From contig JAEEMQ010000022.1 of the NCBI GenBank assembly GCA_016283295.1, forward strand, positions 1-46,759: a stretch of 46,759 nucleotides of DNA, in the 5' to 3' direction. This DNA is from Alphaproteobacteria bacterium. Lineage in GTDB: Bacteria > Pseudomonadota > Alphaproteobacteria > RF32 > CAG-239. A model generated the notes under the pieces. The model did no database searches. It was not told the origin of the DNA and was given only the letters and a program-made list of their open reading frames with translations. Both the position numbers and the translations under genes were made by a program. Of this stretch, positions 38,482 through 46,759 are shown piece by piece (position 1 is the stretch's first letter; each line of letters opens with the position of its first letter).

Positions 38482-38946
38482 TTAATTCACATCGCCCAAA
38501 ACGACGGTTTCTTTAATATTTTCAAGATGTTGCAAATACGGAATTATCGCTTTCGGATAAAAATCGGAAGCCGCCAGCTTATCGAGCTCTATCCATTTTA
38601 TCTTCTGCTTATCGCTGTCCGGCTCGCTGCCGTTGCCCAGTGTCGAAAAATCGGCAACTTCGCATTCAAACATCAACTCGGCCAAATGAAAGCAATCCAA
38701 ATCATACGGCTGGTCGTGATTTTTGGCGATGTAGTCCCGCGCCAACACCAAACGCCGCGGCTTAACTTCCAGATTAAGTTCTTCTTTGCACTCGCGGATG
38801 ATGGTTTCCTCCATGGTTTCGCCCCATTCCTGCCCACCGCCCGGCAGTTTGCAATAGCGCCCGCGCCCATAATCGACGCTCACCGTCAACAACTTATTGT
38901 CTTTTATGATGATGGCTTTGACCGAATGCTTAAAAAACTTCTCCAT
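38482..38946 (-). CDS. NUDIX hydrolase
   Basis: Nudix box GGGQEWGETMEETIIRECKEELNLEV. Likely start MEKFFKHSVKAIIIKD at 38946. Confidence 0.92.
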   Translation of the reverse strand: MEKFFKHSVKAIIIKDNKLLTVSVDYGRGRYCKLPGGGQEWGETMEETIIRECKEELNLEVKPRRLVLARDYIAKNHDQPYDLDCFHLAELMFECEVADFSTLGNGSEPDSDKQKIKWIELDKLAASDFYPKAIIPYLQHLENIKETVVLGDVN

Positions 38947-38967
38947 ACTTTTTCTCTTATCCGGCAA

Positions 38968-39477
38968 CTAAATACATCTCGGGCAATCTTTTACCGACCC
39001 CGTGCATTTTTTCAATAACTTGTTGCAACAATCGGCGCTCCACACCGGATATTCCTCCAGCTGATATTTGCCGCAATAACCCTTTGCTCTTATAACAACA
39101 CAATCGTTTTCGGTTGCATCCTTGCAGCATTTTTTCACCGGCGAATACGGATATGCCGCATATTCTCCCTCTCCGCAATAATGAGCGACGCCGCCTCCGC
39201 CGCGACAACTGTTCTCCGTTTCGTCCTCGCAGCAATAATCCGTTGTGGCAACCGTCGCCGAATGCGGATAGTCTTTCCAATCGCCCTTGCCGCAATCTTC
39301 GATTTTATCGCCGATAATAACGCAATCGCCTTTATCTGCCTCTTTGCAACATTTTTTCGTTACCGAAAAACCGACAGGACACGGCTGGCAATTCGAATCA
39401 ATACAGGCCTCCGCTCTTGATACATACAAAAATCCCGCACCGATAAGCAACATTACCGTCAATAATCTTCTTTTCAT
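38968..39477 (-). CDS. Secreted cysteine-rich repeat protein
   Basis: Signal peptide MKRRLLTVMLLIGAGFLYVSRAEA; 20 Cys with four CC-x(5-7)-C repeat modules. Confidence 0.8.
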   Translation of the reverse strand: MKRRLLTVMLLIGAGFLYVSRAEACIDSNCQPCPVGFSVTKKCCKEADKGDCVIIGDKIEDCGKGDWKDYPHSATVATTDYCCEDETENSCRGGGGVAHYCGEGEYAAYPYSPVKKCCKDATENDCVVIRAKGYCGKYQLEEYPVWSADCCNKLLKKCTGSVKDCPRCI

Positions 39478-39504
39478 CCTAATTTCCCTTCGCTAAATCA
39501 GAAA

Positions 39505-40536
39505 CTACCGTTCCAAATCGTTTTTTGCCGCATTGTTTGTAACTTGCGGTGTATCCGATGTTTTCTTCTTATCCTTCTTTTCCTTTTTAACCTTTTTGGC
39601 CAGCCTTTCTTTTTCCGCTTCCAGTCGCGTTCTGACATCAACCTTGGTGATGGCCTTATACCTGGTGCGAATTGCTTCCTGTTCGTCACGGCGTTTTTCG
39701 TTATCCTTAATCGGATAAGGCGCGGTCATCTTTTCCACTTCTTCCGGATAAACGTGAATGCCGTGACGAAAACACCAATCTTTCAGCCCGAAGCCGAACG
39801 GGTTATTCCCCGGCGTGGCAAACCGCAATCCCAACTTATCCGGCCCCAACAGATTTATGTCTTTCACTCCGAGTTTTTCCAACACTTTAACGATGTTTTT
39901 CGAGCAATTATTAAAGCCCAAATTAAATTCTTCATAGCCGAATTTTATGTTGTGCTTATCCATTTCTCTGACTATTTTTTTCGGGTCAAGCCCGAGTTTG
40001 CTCGGATATATGGCATAATATTCGGTATAGTCCTTATACGTATCATACACCGGGTCGGTATAAATGGTAGAAATCAGCCGATTAATCACCCGGTCTTTAT
40101 ATTGCATACTGACATGGCCGTACAAAGACGGGCCTTCTATCGGCATAACCGCAATAATAATCGGGTCTTCGGCAAACAAATCCAACTCGCCCTTTTCGTT
40201 GCGGGGAGCCCTGTCGGCAACATCGCCGCGACCGCGCAACAGCTTATGGTATTTTTTATATTCTTCGGTAGCCGAGCAATCATGTCTTTCCGCATAATAG
40301 CGCGTACCGTTATATAAAAACTGGACCTTGCCCATGGCATAAGCCTTTTCTTTGGCTTCCTCATAACTGCCGGCCTTGATGTTCGGCAAAAACGTATGAT
40401 ACGGATTAAGCCGCGTGTTTCTGATAGATTTTATCAGCCAACTGTTCTTGATTTTTGCGCATAATTTGCGATACCACTGCAACATTCCGGCTTCGCGACG
40501 CACCAACGGCGGCATTTCGGATTTATTTCTCGGCAT
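39505..40536 (-). CDS. Putative permuted papain-fold (LRAT/YiiX-like) cysteine hydrolase
   Basis: GPSLYGHVSMQYKDRVINR (His) followed by FNLGFNNCSKNIVKVLEKLG (Asn-Cys); Lys-rich tail. Confidence 0.6.
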   Translation of the reverse strand: MPRNKSEMPPLVRREAGMLQWYRKLCAKIKNSWLIKSIRNTRLNPYHTFLPNIKAGSYEEAKEKAYAMGKVQFLYNGTRYYAERHDCSATEEYKKYHKLLRGRGDVADRAPRNEKGELDLFAEDPIIIAVMPIEGPSLYGHVSMQYKDRVINRLISTIYTDPVYDTYKDYTEYYAIYPSKLGLDPKKIVREMDKHNIKFGYEEFNLGFNNCSKNIVKVLEKLGVKDINLLGPDKLGLRFATPGNNPFGFGLKDWCFRHGIHVYPEEVEKMTAPYPIKDNEKRRDEQEAIRTRYKAITKVDVRTRLEAEKERLAKKVKKEKKDKKKTSDTPQVTNNAAKNDLER

Positions 40537-40600
40537 ATTACTTCTCCTTTATTGCAACATGCCAACAATATACCGCAATCGGCAAAAACTGTCAAGACAC

Positions 40601-41086
40601 TTAACTTTCAAGCAAACCTTTAAGTTCGGAGAGTGCGCAAAAAACATGCTTAACCCCGATATTTTGCAACCGTTGCGACCAATCGGAATTTTCAAATCGC
40701 TCGCGGCTTAAAAACGCTATCGGCAGGCATCCGGCCTTTATAGCACCCTTCATTGCCGCATAAGAATTATCGACAACCGCCGTATTTTCCGGCTTTTCGT
40801 TCATCTTATCCAAAGCAAGCAAAAATATATCCGGCGAACCTTTGCCGGCCACTGCCATATCAATGGTGAAAATATTTTGCTCGTTAAATACATCTCCCAA
40901 ACCGCAGAGTTTAATTTTCTCCAGCGTTTGCGCTAAAGAGCCGTTGGTGGCAACACAATGCCGCAGATTCGGCAACGCCAAAACCTCGCGCACCCTGGCA
41001 GTCAGCGGATATCCCTTTGCCGCCCAATTTTCATCAGTCGGTGCCAAAACTCCGTCAAAATCCCATATTATCAACTTTATCAACAT
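40601..41086 (-). CDS. HAD-superfamily hydrolase
   Basis: IKLIIWDFDGVLAPT (motif I), CVATNGS (motif II), AVVDNSYAAMKGAIKAGCLPI (motif IV). Confidence 0.9.
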   Translation of the reverse strand: MLIKLIIWDFDGVLAPTDENWAAKGYPLTARVREVLALPNLRHCVATNGSLAQTLEKIKLCGLGDVFNEQNIFTIDMAVAGKGSPDIFLLALDKMNEKPENTAVVDNSYAAMKGAIKAGCLPIAFLSRERFENSDWSQRLQNIGVKHVFCALSELKGLLES

Positions 41087-41089
41087 CGG

Positions 41090-41626
41090 CTACTTTCTTT
41101 TGGCGCGGTTGAACCACGCGTCGGATTTTTTCTTGGAATTCATCTGCCACAAATAATTAAAGCGATCGTGATATTCACGCACGGTTTTCTTATTGCGATT
41201 GAAAAACAGGCAATTTTCGCTGTTTTTATCGCTGGCCGGCTCGGTCCAGTTATAGCTTCCGGTCATCGCGTTATTAAAATCAAACACGGCAAATTTATTA
41301 TGCTCGATTTTATGCTTGGAATTAACCCGAATTTTTATGCCGTAATCATACAACTCACGAACTCTCGAGCTTCTGTTACCCGCCTGCAACCTGTCGGTCA
41401 AAATGCGAATTTTCACCCCGCGGTCATGTGCCTTTTTGAGCGCATCCACAATATCCTTGTTATTTATGGCATAAACCGCGGCGTCGATGGATTTTTCCGC
41501 CTTATTAATGCGCCGCACGATGGAATCCTCACACTTCCGCGAAGGCGTAAAAAATGCAGACATATTCGCATAACACGGATATATCTGCAACAACATAAAA
41601 AGAATAAGCACCAAACGAAAAATCAT
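41090..41626 (-). CDS. Secreted phospholipase D-like (Nuc family) protein
   Basis: Signal peptide; DRGVKIRILTDRL, HKD motif HNKFAVFDFNNAMTGSYNWT. Confidence 0.9.
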   Translation of the reverse strand: MIFRLVLILFMLLQIYPCYANMSAFFTPSRKCEDSIVRRINKAEKSIDAAVYAINNKDIVDALKKAHDRGVKIRILTDRLQAGNRSSRVRELYDYGIKIRVNSKHKIEHNKFAVFDFNNAMTGSYNWTEPASDKNSENCLFFNRNKKTVREYHDRFNYLWQMNSKKKSDAWFNRAKRK

Positions 41627-41675
41627 CTATCTCCTTATTTTACATATTTTTATTACATAATGTGATGCTTAACCG

Positions 41676-41798
41676 TTAGAAGCACCAATAGAGGTAATAA
41701 CTTCCTGTCCAAGTTTCATCAATGAATATTTTGTAGCAAAAATCACCGATTTTTTCAAGCGGTTTTTTACAGGCAATCCACGAAAAAAACAGGGCATT
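41676..41798 (-). pseudogene. Possible degraded coding fragment (no start codon)
   Basis: Open frame NALFFSWIACKKPLEKIGDFCYKIFIDETWTGSYYLYWCF*; FIDETW resembles the first DDE-motif segment of IS630-like transposases, but only over a few residues. Confidence 0.25.
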
Positions 41799-41968
41799 CT
41801 AATAATAATTTCAGCCCTTTGAAATTAAAATAATTTAACTGTAACACAAATGTTTTTATGGCTCCGTATTACCGGAAAAACCGACAGCCTCGTGTTTTTA
41901 GATATATCGTGCGGCCGTTCCCGTTTACGTACCGAAAACGCCCAACCGGCCGACATTTTTGTTTTGGT

Positions 41969-43861
41969 TTATTGCTTGTTTTTAGGGCGGTGAAATTCCA
42001 AAATCAGCATGGTAATATCATCGGATTGCGGAGCTTTTTTAACAAAGTTTTTAATATTTTTATATTCATGAATCAGCGTGTCATCCAACGACATTTCTTT
42101 TTGATTTAACGTGCGTTTCAGGCGCTCCTCGCCAAACATTCGGAAATCTTTGTCCTGAGCCTCGGTCACACCGTCGGTATATAAAAACAGGCGATCTTTA
42201 TCATGCAACACAAACGTTCTGCTTTTATATTTATAACCCGGTGCGGCACCTAATATCAAATTGCGATTCATATCGATATACTCATAACCGTTCTTTGTTT
42301 TATGCAAAGGCGGACAGTGTCCGGCATTAATATATTGAATCTCGCCGTTTTCCAAATTCAAAACCCCGACAAAAGCCGTCACAAACATTCCGGATTGGTT
42401 ATCACAAAGCGTATCGTTAGCCTTGTTTATGGCCTCTTCAATCGGATAACCGGCTTGCAACATATTTTTAATGGCGGTTTTGGCCGACATCATATACAAT
42501 GCGGCGGTAATGCCCTTTCCCGACACATCCGCCACCACAAAAGCCTGATGTTTATCATCAATCGAGAAGAAATCATAAAAATCGCCGCCCACCTCTCGCG
42601 CCGGTGTCATGGAAGCCGCCAGTTCAAAATGCTCGCCGCGCGGAAAATCCGTAGGCAAAGTAGAGGTCTGGATATTCTTGGCAATAGCCAATTCCGATTC
42701 AATTCGTTCTTTTTCTCTGGATATTTGCGCCAACTTGGTCAGATGCGTTTTGATATCGGTTTTCATCTTATTAAACGCTTCCGCCAACTGCGCCAATTCG
42801 GAAGGTTTATCCAATTTAATGCTTTCATCCAAATCGCCCCGGCTGATTTTGCGCGCAATTTGCGTTAATTTGGAAATCGGCTCGTTGATATTGCGTCGCA
42901 AAACCCAAAACAAAATGCCGACAATCAAAAGCGTACTGACCAGCAAAACACTCAGCAAAACGCTCAAATGGTGTACTGCCGTATGAAACAACTCAAACAA
43001 CGGAACATTAACAATCAAAAACAAACCGTTTTTCAGTTGCTTTATATAAGGAACATATTTCACTCCCTTATATTCAAACACCTTCCCCTCTTTTAATGCC
43101 GCAGAATACCATTTTAACGTATCCAAAGATTTACCCATAATTGACGAGTTATCAACGTTCGGCTCGGTTGTTGCCATAATATAATCGCTGGCCTTGTCGG
43201 CAAACAACACAAAACTGTTCGCCGTCGGTCTGATTTCCGTAATTGATTTCAGAATCGTATCCAAGTCCCAGTCCACCGTTGCCATCCCGATTAAATTTTC
43301 TTCATCGTAAATGCCGGCACCGACGGTTGTCATCAAATTTCCGAGTTGGCTGCTTTTATACGGTCTTGTCCAAGAAATCTGTTGTCCGTTCCGCAAATCT
43401 GCCAAAATTTTACTGTACCAATCTTGTTCAAAATATTTAAAAGTGCCTTTTTCACACGAAGCCAGCAAATCAATCGTGCCGTCTGTTTCGCGAAAGGCAT
43501 GAATGCACCCTTCTTTTTGATTTTCATATATTTTATAAGGCTTAAAATAAATACCGTTACCCATGGAATTCGGATAATTCCGCAAAATTTGCTTGGTTGA
43601 AAACTCGCCGATTTCGGCTTGTTTGCCGTTATGATAATAGATTTCGCCCATCAGCGCCAGGTCCAGCGCATTTTTTTCCAACGCGGTAATCTCGGTATTA
43701 ATCTGTCTTTCAAAGGCGGCAATGGAAGCATTATTGGCCTCAATAATCAACTCCTTGTCGTTATAAAAAGCAATAACCGCGGCGCTGGTTACAATAACCC
43801 CCAAAGCGCACAACAAAGAAAAAGTTAAAACAATGATTTTTGAGTTGATACTTTTCAGCAT
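41969..43861 (-). CDS. Membrane sensor: Cache-like region, HAMP, SpoIIE/PP2C phosphatase (RsbU-like)
   Basis: HAMP ISKLTQIARKISRGDLDESIKLDKPSELAQLAEAFNKM; phosphatase EVGGDFYDFFSIDDKHQAFVVADVSGKGITAALYMM ... FLYTDGVTEAQD. Confidence 0.93.
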   Translation of the reverse strand: MLKSINSKIIVLTFSLLCALGVIVTSAAVIAFYNDKELIIEANNASIAAFERQINTEITALEKNALDLALMGEIYYHNGKQAEIGEFSTKQILRNYPNSMGNGIYFKPYKIYENQKEGCIHAFRETDGTIDLLASCEKGTFKYFEQDWYSKILADLRNGQQISWTRPYKSSQLGNLMTTVGAGIYDEENLIGMATVDWDLDTILKSITEIRPTANSFVLFADKASDYIMATTEPNVDNSSIMGKSLDTLKWYSAALKEGKVFEYKGVKYVPYIKQLKNGLFLIVNVPLFELFHTAVHHLSVLLSVLLVSTLLIVGILFWVLRRNINEPISKLTQIARKISRGDLDESIKLDKPSELAQLAEAFNKMKTDIKTHLTKLAQISREKERIESELAIAKNIQTSTLPTDFPRGEHFELAASMTPAREVGGDFYDFFSIDDKHQAFVVADVSGKGITAALYMMSAKTAIKNMLQAGYPIEEAINKANDTLCDNQSGMFVTAFVGVLNLENGEIQYINAGHCPPLHKTKNGYEYIDMNRNLILGAAPGYKYKSRTFVLHDKDRLFLYTDGVTEAQDKDFRMFGEERLKRTLNQKEMSLDDTLIHEYKNIKNFVKKAPQSDDITMLILEFHRPKNKQ

Positions 43862-44028
43862 ATTTTTCTTCTTTTAAACGGTATAATTAAATTCCTAAAT
43901 CTTCGCAATGTTAACAACGATTACGCTAATTGTCAATAAAGTTTATCTTATCGCAAAGCCGCCGCATTATTTGCCGAACGCTTTGTTGATTATTCCTTTC
44001 ACTGCGTTTTTCCGTTGCTAAAATCCCG

Positions 44029-45417
44029 TTAATTTTGCATCAGCAACTCAACATCGCCGAATTTATCATGAGGCGAAAATGTGTCGCGGTTATTCTTCGC
44101 GTTGCCGTCTTCATCAAGCCCGACAACAAACCCGTCTTCTTCGCCCTTCCGGATAATTGCCGCGCCGATAACGTTGCCGTGCTTATCGTAAGCTAAGTTT
44201 TCCGAGCCGCACTTAAAACCGAGCGTTCTGCCGCCATCCAAAACGATATGATTTCCGTCTTCCGTATATTCGCCCAACGTTTTGCCGCGGAAATTTTTGA
44301 GCGCACCTCCGCTTATATAAGCGATATAATTTCGCACATCGCACACCATCTGCACCTTTTCGCCGACAAAGCCGATAACTTTATCCCGCAAACCTCTGAC
44401 ATTTTTATCCTTGTCAACATACCCGATAACCCCGTATTCTGTATGATATATCGTGTAACTGCTGATATTTCCGTTTTCGTCGGTTTTCCGGACCGTTTGC
44501 TCTATTATTTCCCCGTCTGCGGAATCATATTCTTCAAACTCTTTTTCCTCATAAACAAAACTTCGCTCATAAACCTGTCCGCCTTTGGGAAATTCCACCA
44601 CCGTATCCTGTTCAACGTCGCCGTTTTTATAATAAACTTTTCTTACGAGTTTTTCCGCATTCCGATATTCGGCCCACCCCGTATAAGGATGATTATCTTG
44701 GGCGCATGCCGCATAAAATCTGCCGCACTCACAGCTTTCATCCCAAAGCGCGCAATTAAGTTCCTGTCCGTCCGGCGACACCACTTTATCATAATCCGTA
44801 TCAATATCCACACACGGGCAAACGACTTCAACCCCCGCATATTCCGGCTCTGCCGAACTAGCGATATCCGCCACACCGGTCGCCAACTTATTGCCGATTT
44901 TTTCTATTGTACCGAGGCATCCGAGAAAAACCGCCAAAGCCAAAAACGCCGTCCACAAATACATATACGTCGGTTGCTTGCTCTCCTTCGGAAATTTAGC
45001 CCCGTCATTTCGCCCCAAAAAGAAAATTACTGAGCCGCACAATATATGCGTAACCAAAGTGTATGCGCCGTAAATTGTCATTTTTAATATGAGAAACATA
45101 CTGTTGGAAACCAACGCCGCAGCAATCAGAATTATGGCATACAACGGAATGAATAACCAAAATAAGCGCAAGAAAAAAGATTTACCGTGTCTGACCAAAG
45201 CATAAATCAAAACATACATTGGGAAAAACAGCAAAATCGTCAGAATAAAAGCGAAAAATCCGGCAAGCGAAATACCTCCCGCACTTGATTCGGAAACCAA
45301 CAGCGCTGCCGCCGGAAACATCAATATCAGCAAAATAACCGCCGTCAGCGGATATGCTTTACAACTTGCCGCAATATTTTTTATGGCGAAACATTTGCCC
45401 TCATTTTGAATGTTCAT
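44029..45417 (-). CDS. Uncharacterized membrane protein with C-terminal beta-repeat region
   Basis: GGAG before ATG at 45417 (MNIQNEGKCFAIKNIAASC). About 5 TMs then Gly/Tyr beta repeats (VIGYVDKDKNVRGLRDKVIGFVGEKVQ...RGKTLGEY...GRTLGFKCG). Confidence 0.7.
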   Translation of the reverse strand: MNIQNEGKCFAIKNIAASCKAYPLTAVILLILMFPAAALLVSESSAGGISLAGFFAFILTILLFFPMYVLIYALVRHGKSFFLRLFWLFIPLYAIILIAAALVSNSMFLILKMTIYGAYTLVTHILCGSVIFFLGRNDGAKFPKESKQPTYMYLWTAFLALAVFLGCLGTIEKIGNKLATGVADIASSAEPEYAGVEVVCPCVDIDTDYDKVVSPDGQELNCALWDESCECGRFYAACAQDNHPYTGWAEYRNAEKLVRKVYYKNGDVEQDTVVEFPKGGQVYERSFVYEEKEFEEYDSADGEIIEQTVRKTDENGNISSYTIYHTEYGVIGYVDKDKNVRGLRDKVIGFVGEKVQMVCDVRNYIAYISGGALKNFRGKTLGEYTEDGNHIVLDGGRTLGFKCGSENLAYDKHGNVIGAAIIRKGEEDGFVVGLDEDGNAKNNRDTFSPHDKFGDVELLMQN

Positions 45418-45639
45418 CACCGCTCCCCGTTCAATCCGGCCGCACCAATTCCGCGCCGCTTTGTAAGACATATTAAAAACAATAATTTAATAAAGCAAGC
45501 AGATTTTCGGATTGCCGCAACCGCAAAACAGCAAATTAATCGTAATAAAATCATTTGCGCTTCGTTTTATATATGCTATTATATAAGTGTAAGACCCAAA
45601 CAACGCCGCTCGGCAATAAAATCGGAAAGGAGAAAAACA

Positions 45640-45771
45640 ATGTGGTATGTGGAATTAAACGGCAAAATCATCCCGGAACCTTATCAATATTACAGCGATT
45701 GCCTTGATGAGTGCATCAGATTAAGTCACGAAATGTGCGCGGTTATGACCAGACCGGTATACATCGGCTGA
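45640..45771 (+). CDS. Small ORF (43 aa)
   Basis: GGAAAGGAG Shine-Dalgarno; MWYVELNGKIIPEPYQYYSDCLDECIRLSHEMCAVMTRPVYIG; followed by a terminator. Confidence 0.6.
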   Translation: MWYVELNGKIIPEPYQYYSDCLDECIRLSHEMCAVMTRPVYIG

Positions 45772-45835
45772 TAATGCGGCTTAAATATGCCCCGCCCGGC
45801 TGATGACACGGCCGCGATATGTTGTAATGCTTATA

Positions 45836-45866
45836 AAAATACCACCGCAAATGGTGGTATTTTTTA
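45836..45866. terminator. Bidirectional terminator AAAAATACCACC-GCAAAT-GGTGGTATTTTT
   Basis: Perfect stem with flanking A/T tracts between convergent small ORFs. Confidence 0.9.
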
Positions 45867-45867
45867 A

Positions 45868-45969
45868 TTACAGTATCGTGGCCCGAATTTCATAACTGTT
45901 ACGAAAAAATCTGGATGCTAAAACAATATAAAAAACAAAACCGAACAGTATAATATAAAATAATTCCAT
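45868..45969 (-). CDS. Small membrane peptide (33 aa)
   Basis: MELFYIILFGFVFYIVLASRFFRNSYEIRATIL*, preceded by AGGATAGGG; one TM plus basic residues. Confidence 0.5.
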   Translation of the reverse strand: MELFYIILFGFVFYIVLASRFFRNSYEIRATIL

Positions 45970-45982
45970 TTTCCCTATCCTT

Positions 45983-46045
45983 TCACACATCCAAAATCGG
46001 TGCCAAAACCCCGTCAAAATCCCATATTATCAGCTTTATCGGCAT
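45983..46045 (-). pseudogene. Truncated duplicate of the HAD hydrolase 5' end
   Basis: MPIKLIIWDFDGVLAPILDV*; nearly identical at DNA level to the 5' end of the 40601..41086 CDS. Confidence 0.75.
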
Positions 46046-46102
46046 ATCTTACGCTTTATCAATATTCTTTCGTATTGCATTTTAACATTTACAATTAGTA
46101 GA

Positions 46103-46759
46103 TTATTGATTTGCGGTATTTTTGATAATTTCCGCGGCCAAAGGCGCAACATTCCAACCGGCAGTTTCATGACCGTAGGTTTCCTTTTGTCCTTGCGGTT
46201 CATCAAGCAACACAGCTATGGCATAATTTTTACCGTATGCCGTAAATGTGCCGATAAACATTGTGTAGACCTTTTCGCCGTCGGCAGTTTTATCGGTAGT
46301 AGAAACCAACCCGATGACATTTGCACTTTCTACGTTTGCCTTTCTGGACGGACCGGATTTTATATCGTTGACAATAACGGCTTTAATCGCATTTAATTGT
46401 TCTTTACTTAAATAACCGTCCGTATTGCGCATAACGCTGATAAACCCGCGCAAATATTCTGTCAATGTGTTCATTTCAACATTTACGCCCAATTTTTCAA
46501 ACACGGCTTGTTTGTCTTCGGCGGAAATTCTTTGAAAATCCTGCACCTTTTTATTATAAAAAGTGATGTCTTCCTGAGTGAAAGTGCCGTTTTTCAATCC
46601 GGCGACCAAATGGAACAGACGTAGCGGATTATACGCCCAAAACGACGCATTTTCATTAGTTCCGGTAAATTTTTTATCCAACACTTCATCATTGTCGGCG
46701 TTTAACAAAATATAAGCGCCGCCGCGTGCCTGAAATTTATTGATATAATCCCGCAAAAT
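46103..46759 (-). CDS. FtsI/PBP-like transpeptidase domain lacking SxxK and KTG motifs (5' end outside window)
   Basis: Tail YAIAVLLDEPQGQKETYGHETAGWNVAPLAAEIIKNTA matches alphaproteobacterial FtsI C-termini; catalytic motifs not found. Confidence 0.75.
   Translation of the reverse strand: MLRDYINKFQARGGAYILLNADNDEVLDKKFTGTNENASFWAYNPLRLFHLVAGLKNGTFTQEDITFYNKKVQDFQRISAEDKQAVFEKLGVNVEMNTLTEYLRGFISVMRNTDGYLSKEQLNAIKAVIVNDIKSGPSRKANVESANVIGLVSTTDKTADGEKVYTMFIGTFTAYGKNYAIAVLLDEPQGQKETYGHETAGWNVAPLAAEIIKNTANQ

Noticed and set aside
41858-42109. 83-aa plus-strand ORF (MAPYYRKNRQPRVFRY...)
   Set aside because: Most of its length is antisense to the SpoIIE-type phosphatase gene; no Shine-Dalgarno or recognisable domain.

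Overview
46.8-kb chromosomal window of an alphaproteobacterium-like genome. The lineage is inferred from the yajC-secD-secF, MlaD/DUF2155 and FtsI-tail sequences, and HydE suggests anaerobic hydrogenase metabolism. Housekeeping content: PPDK (runs off the left edge), yajC-secDF, an MlaD pair plus DUF2155, an ABC/Gld-like transporter operon, comF, sucCD, sufS/sufT/sufE, NfeD-SPFH, ettA, rpmJ, tRNA-Arg(TCT) and hydE. Accessory or lineage-specific content: an ArnT/ArnC/YdjC operon resembling FlmK-FlmF2-NaxD, a Memo-AMMECR1 fusion, an orphan prepilin, glycosyltransferases, and a PLD / HAD / papain-like / Cys-rich repeat / NUDIX cluster. There are also several large proteins of unknown function. 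Main leads: (1) a SucCD pair whose alpha subunit aligns gaplessly with E. coli SucD but carries Tyr at the phospho-His position and Lys at the partner Glu; (2) a structured non-coding region of about 400 bp after tRNA-Arg, with two linker motifs each repeated at exactly 126-bp offset, several hairpins and a 14-bp copy of the tRNA 3' end; (3) an FtsI-like transpeptidase fragment at the right edge without SxxK or KTG motifs; (4) a secreted protein made of repeated di-cysteine modules, next to a permuted papain-like protein; (5) a duplicated 5' fragment of a HAD gene feeding a 33-aa membrane micro-ORF. All homology calls come from reading motifs by eye; no searches were run.
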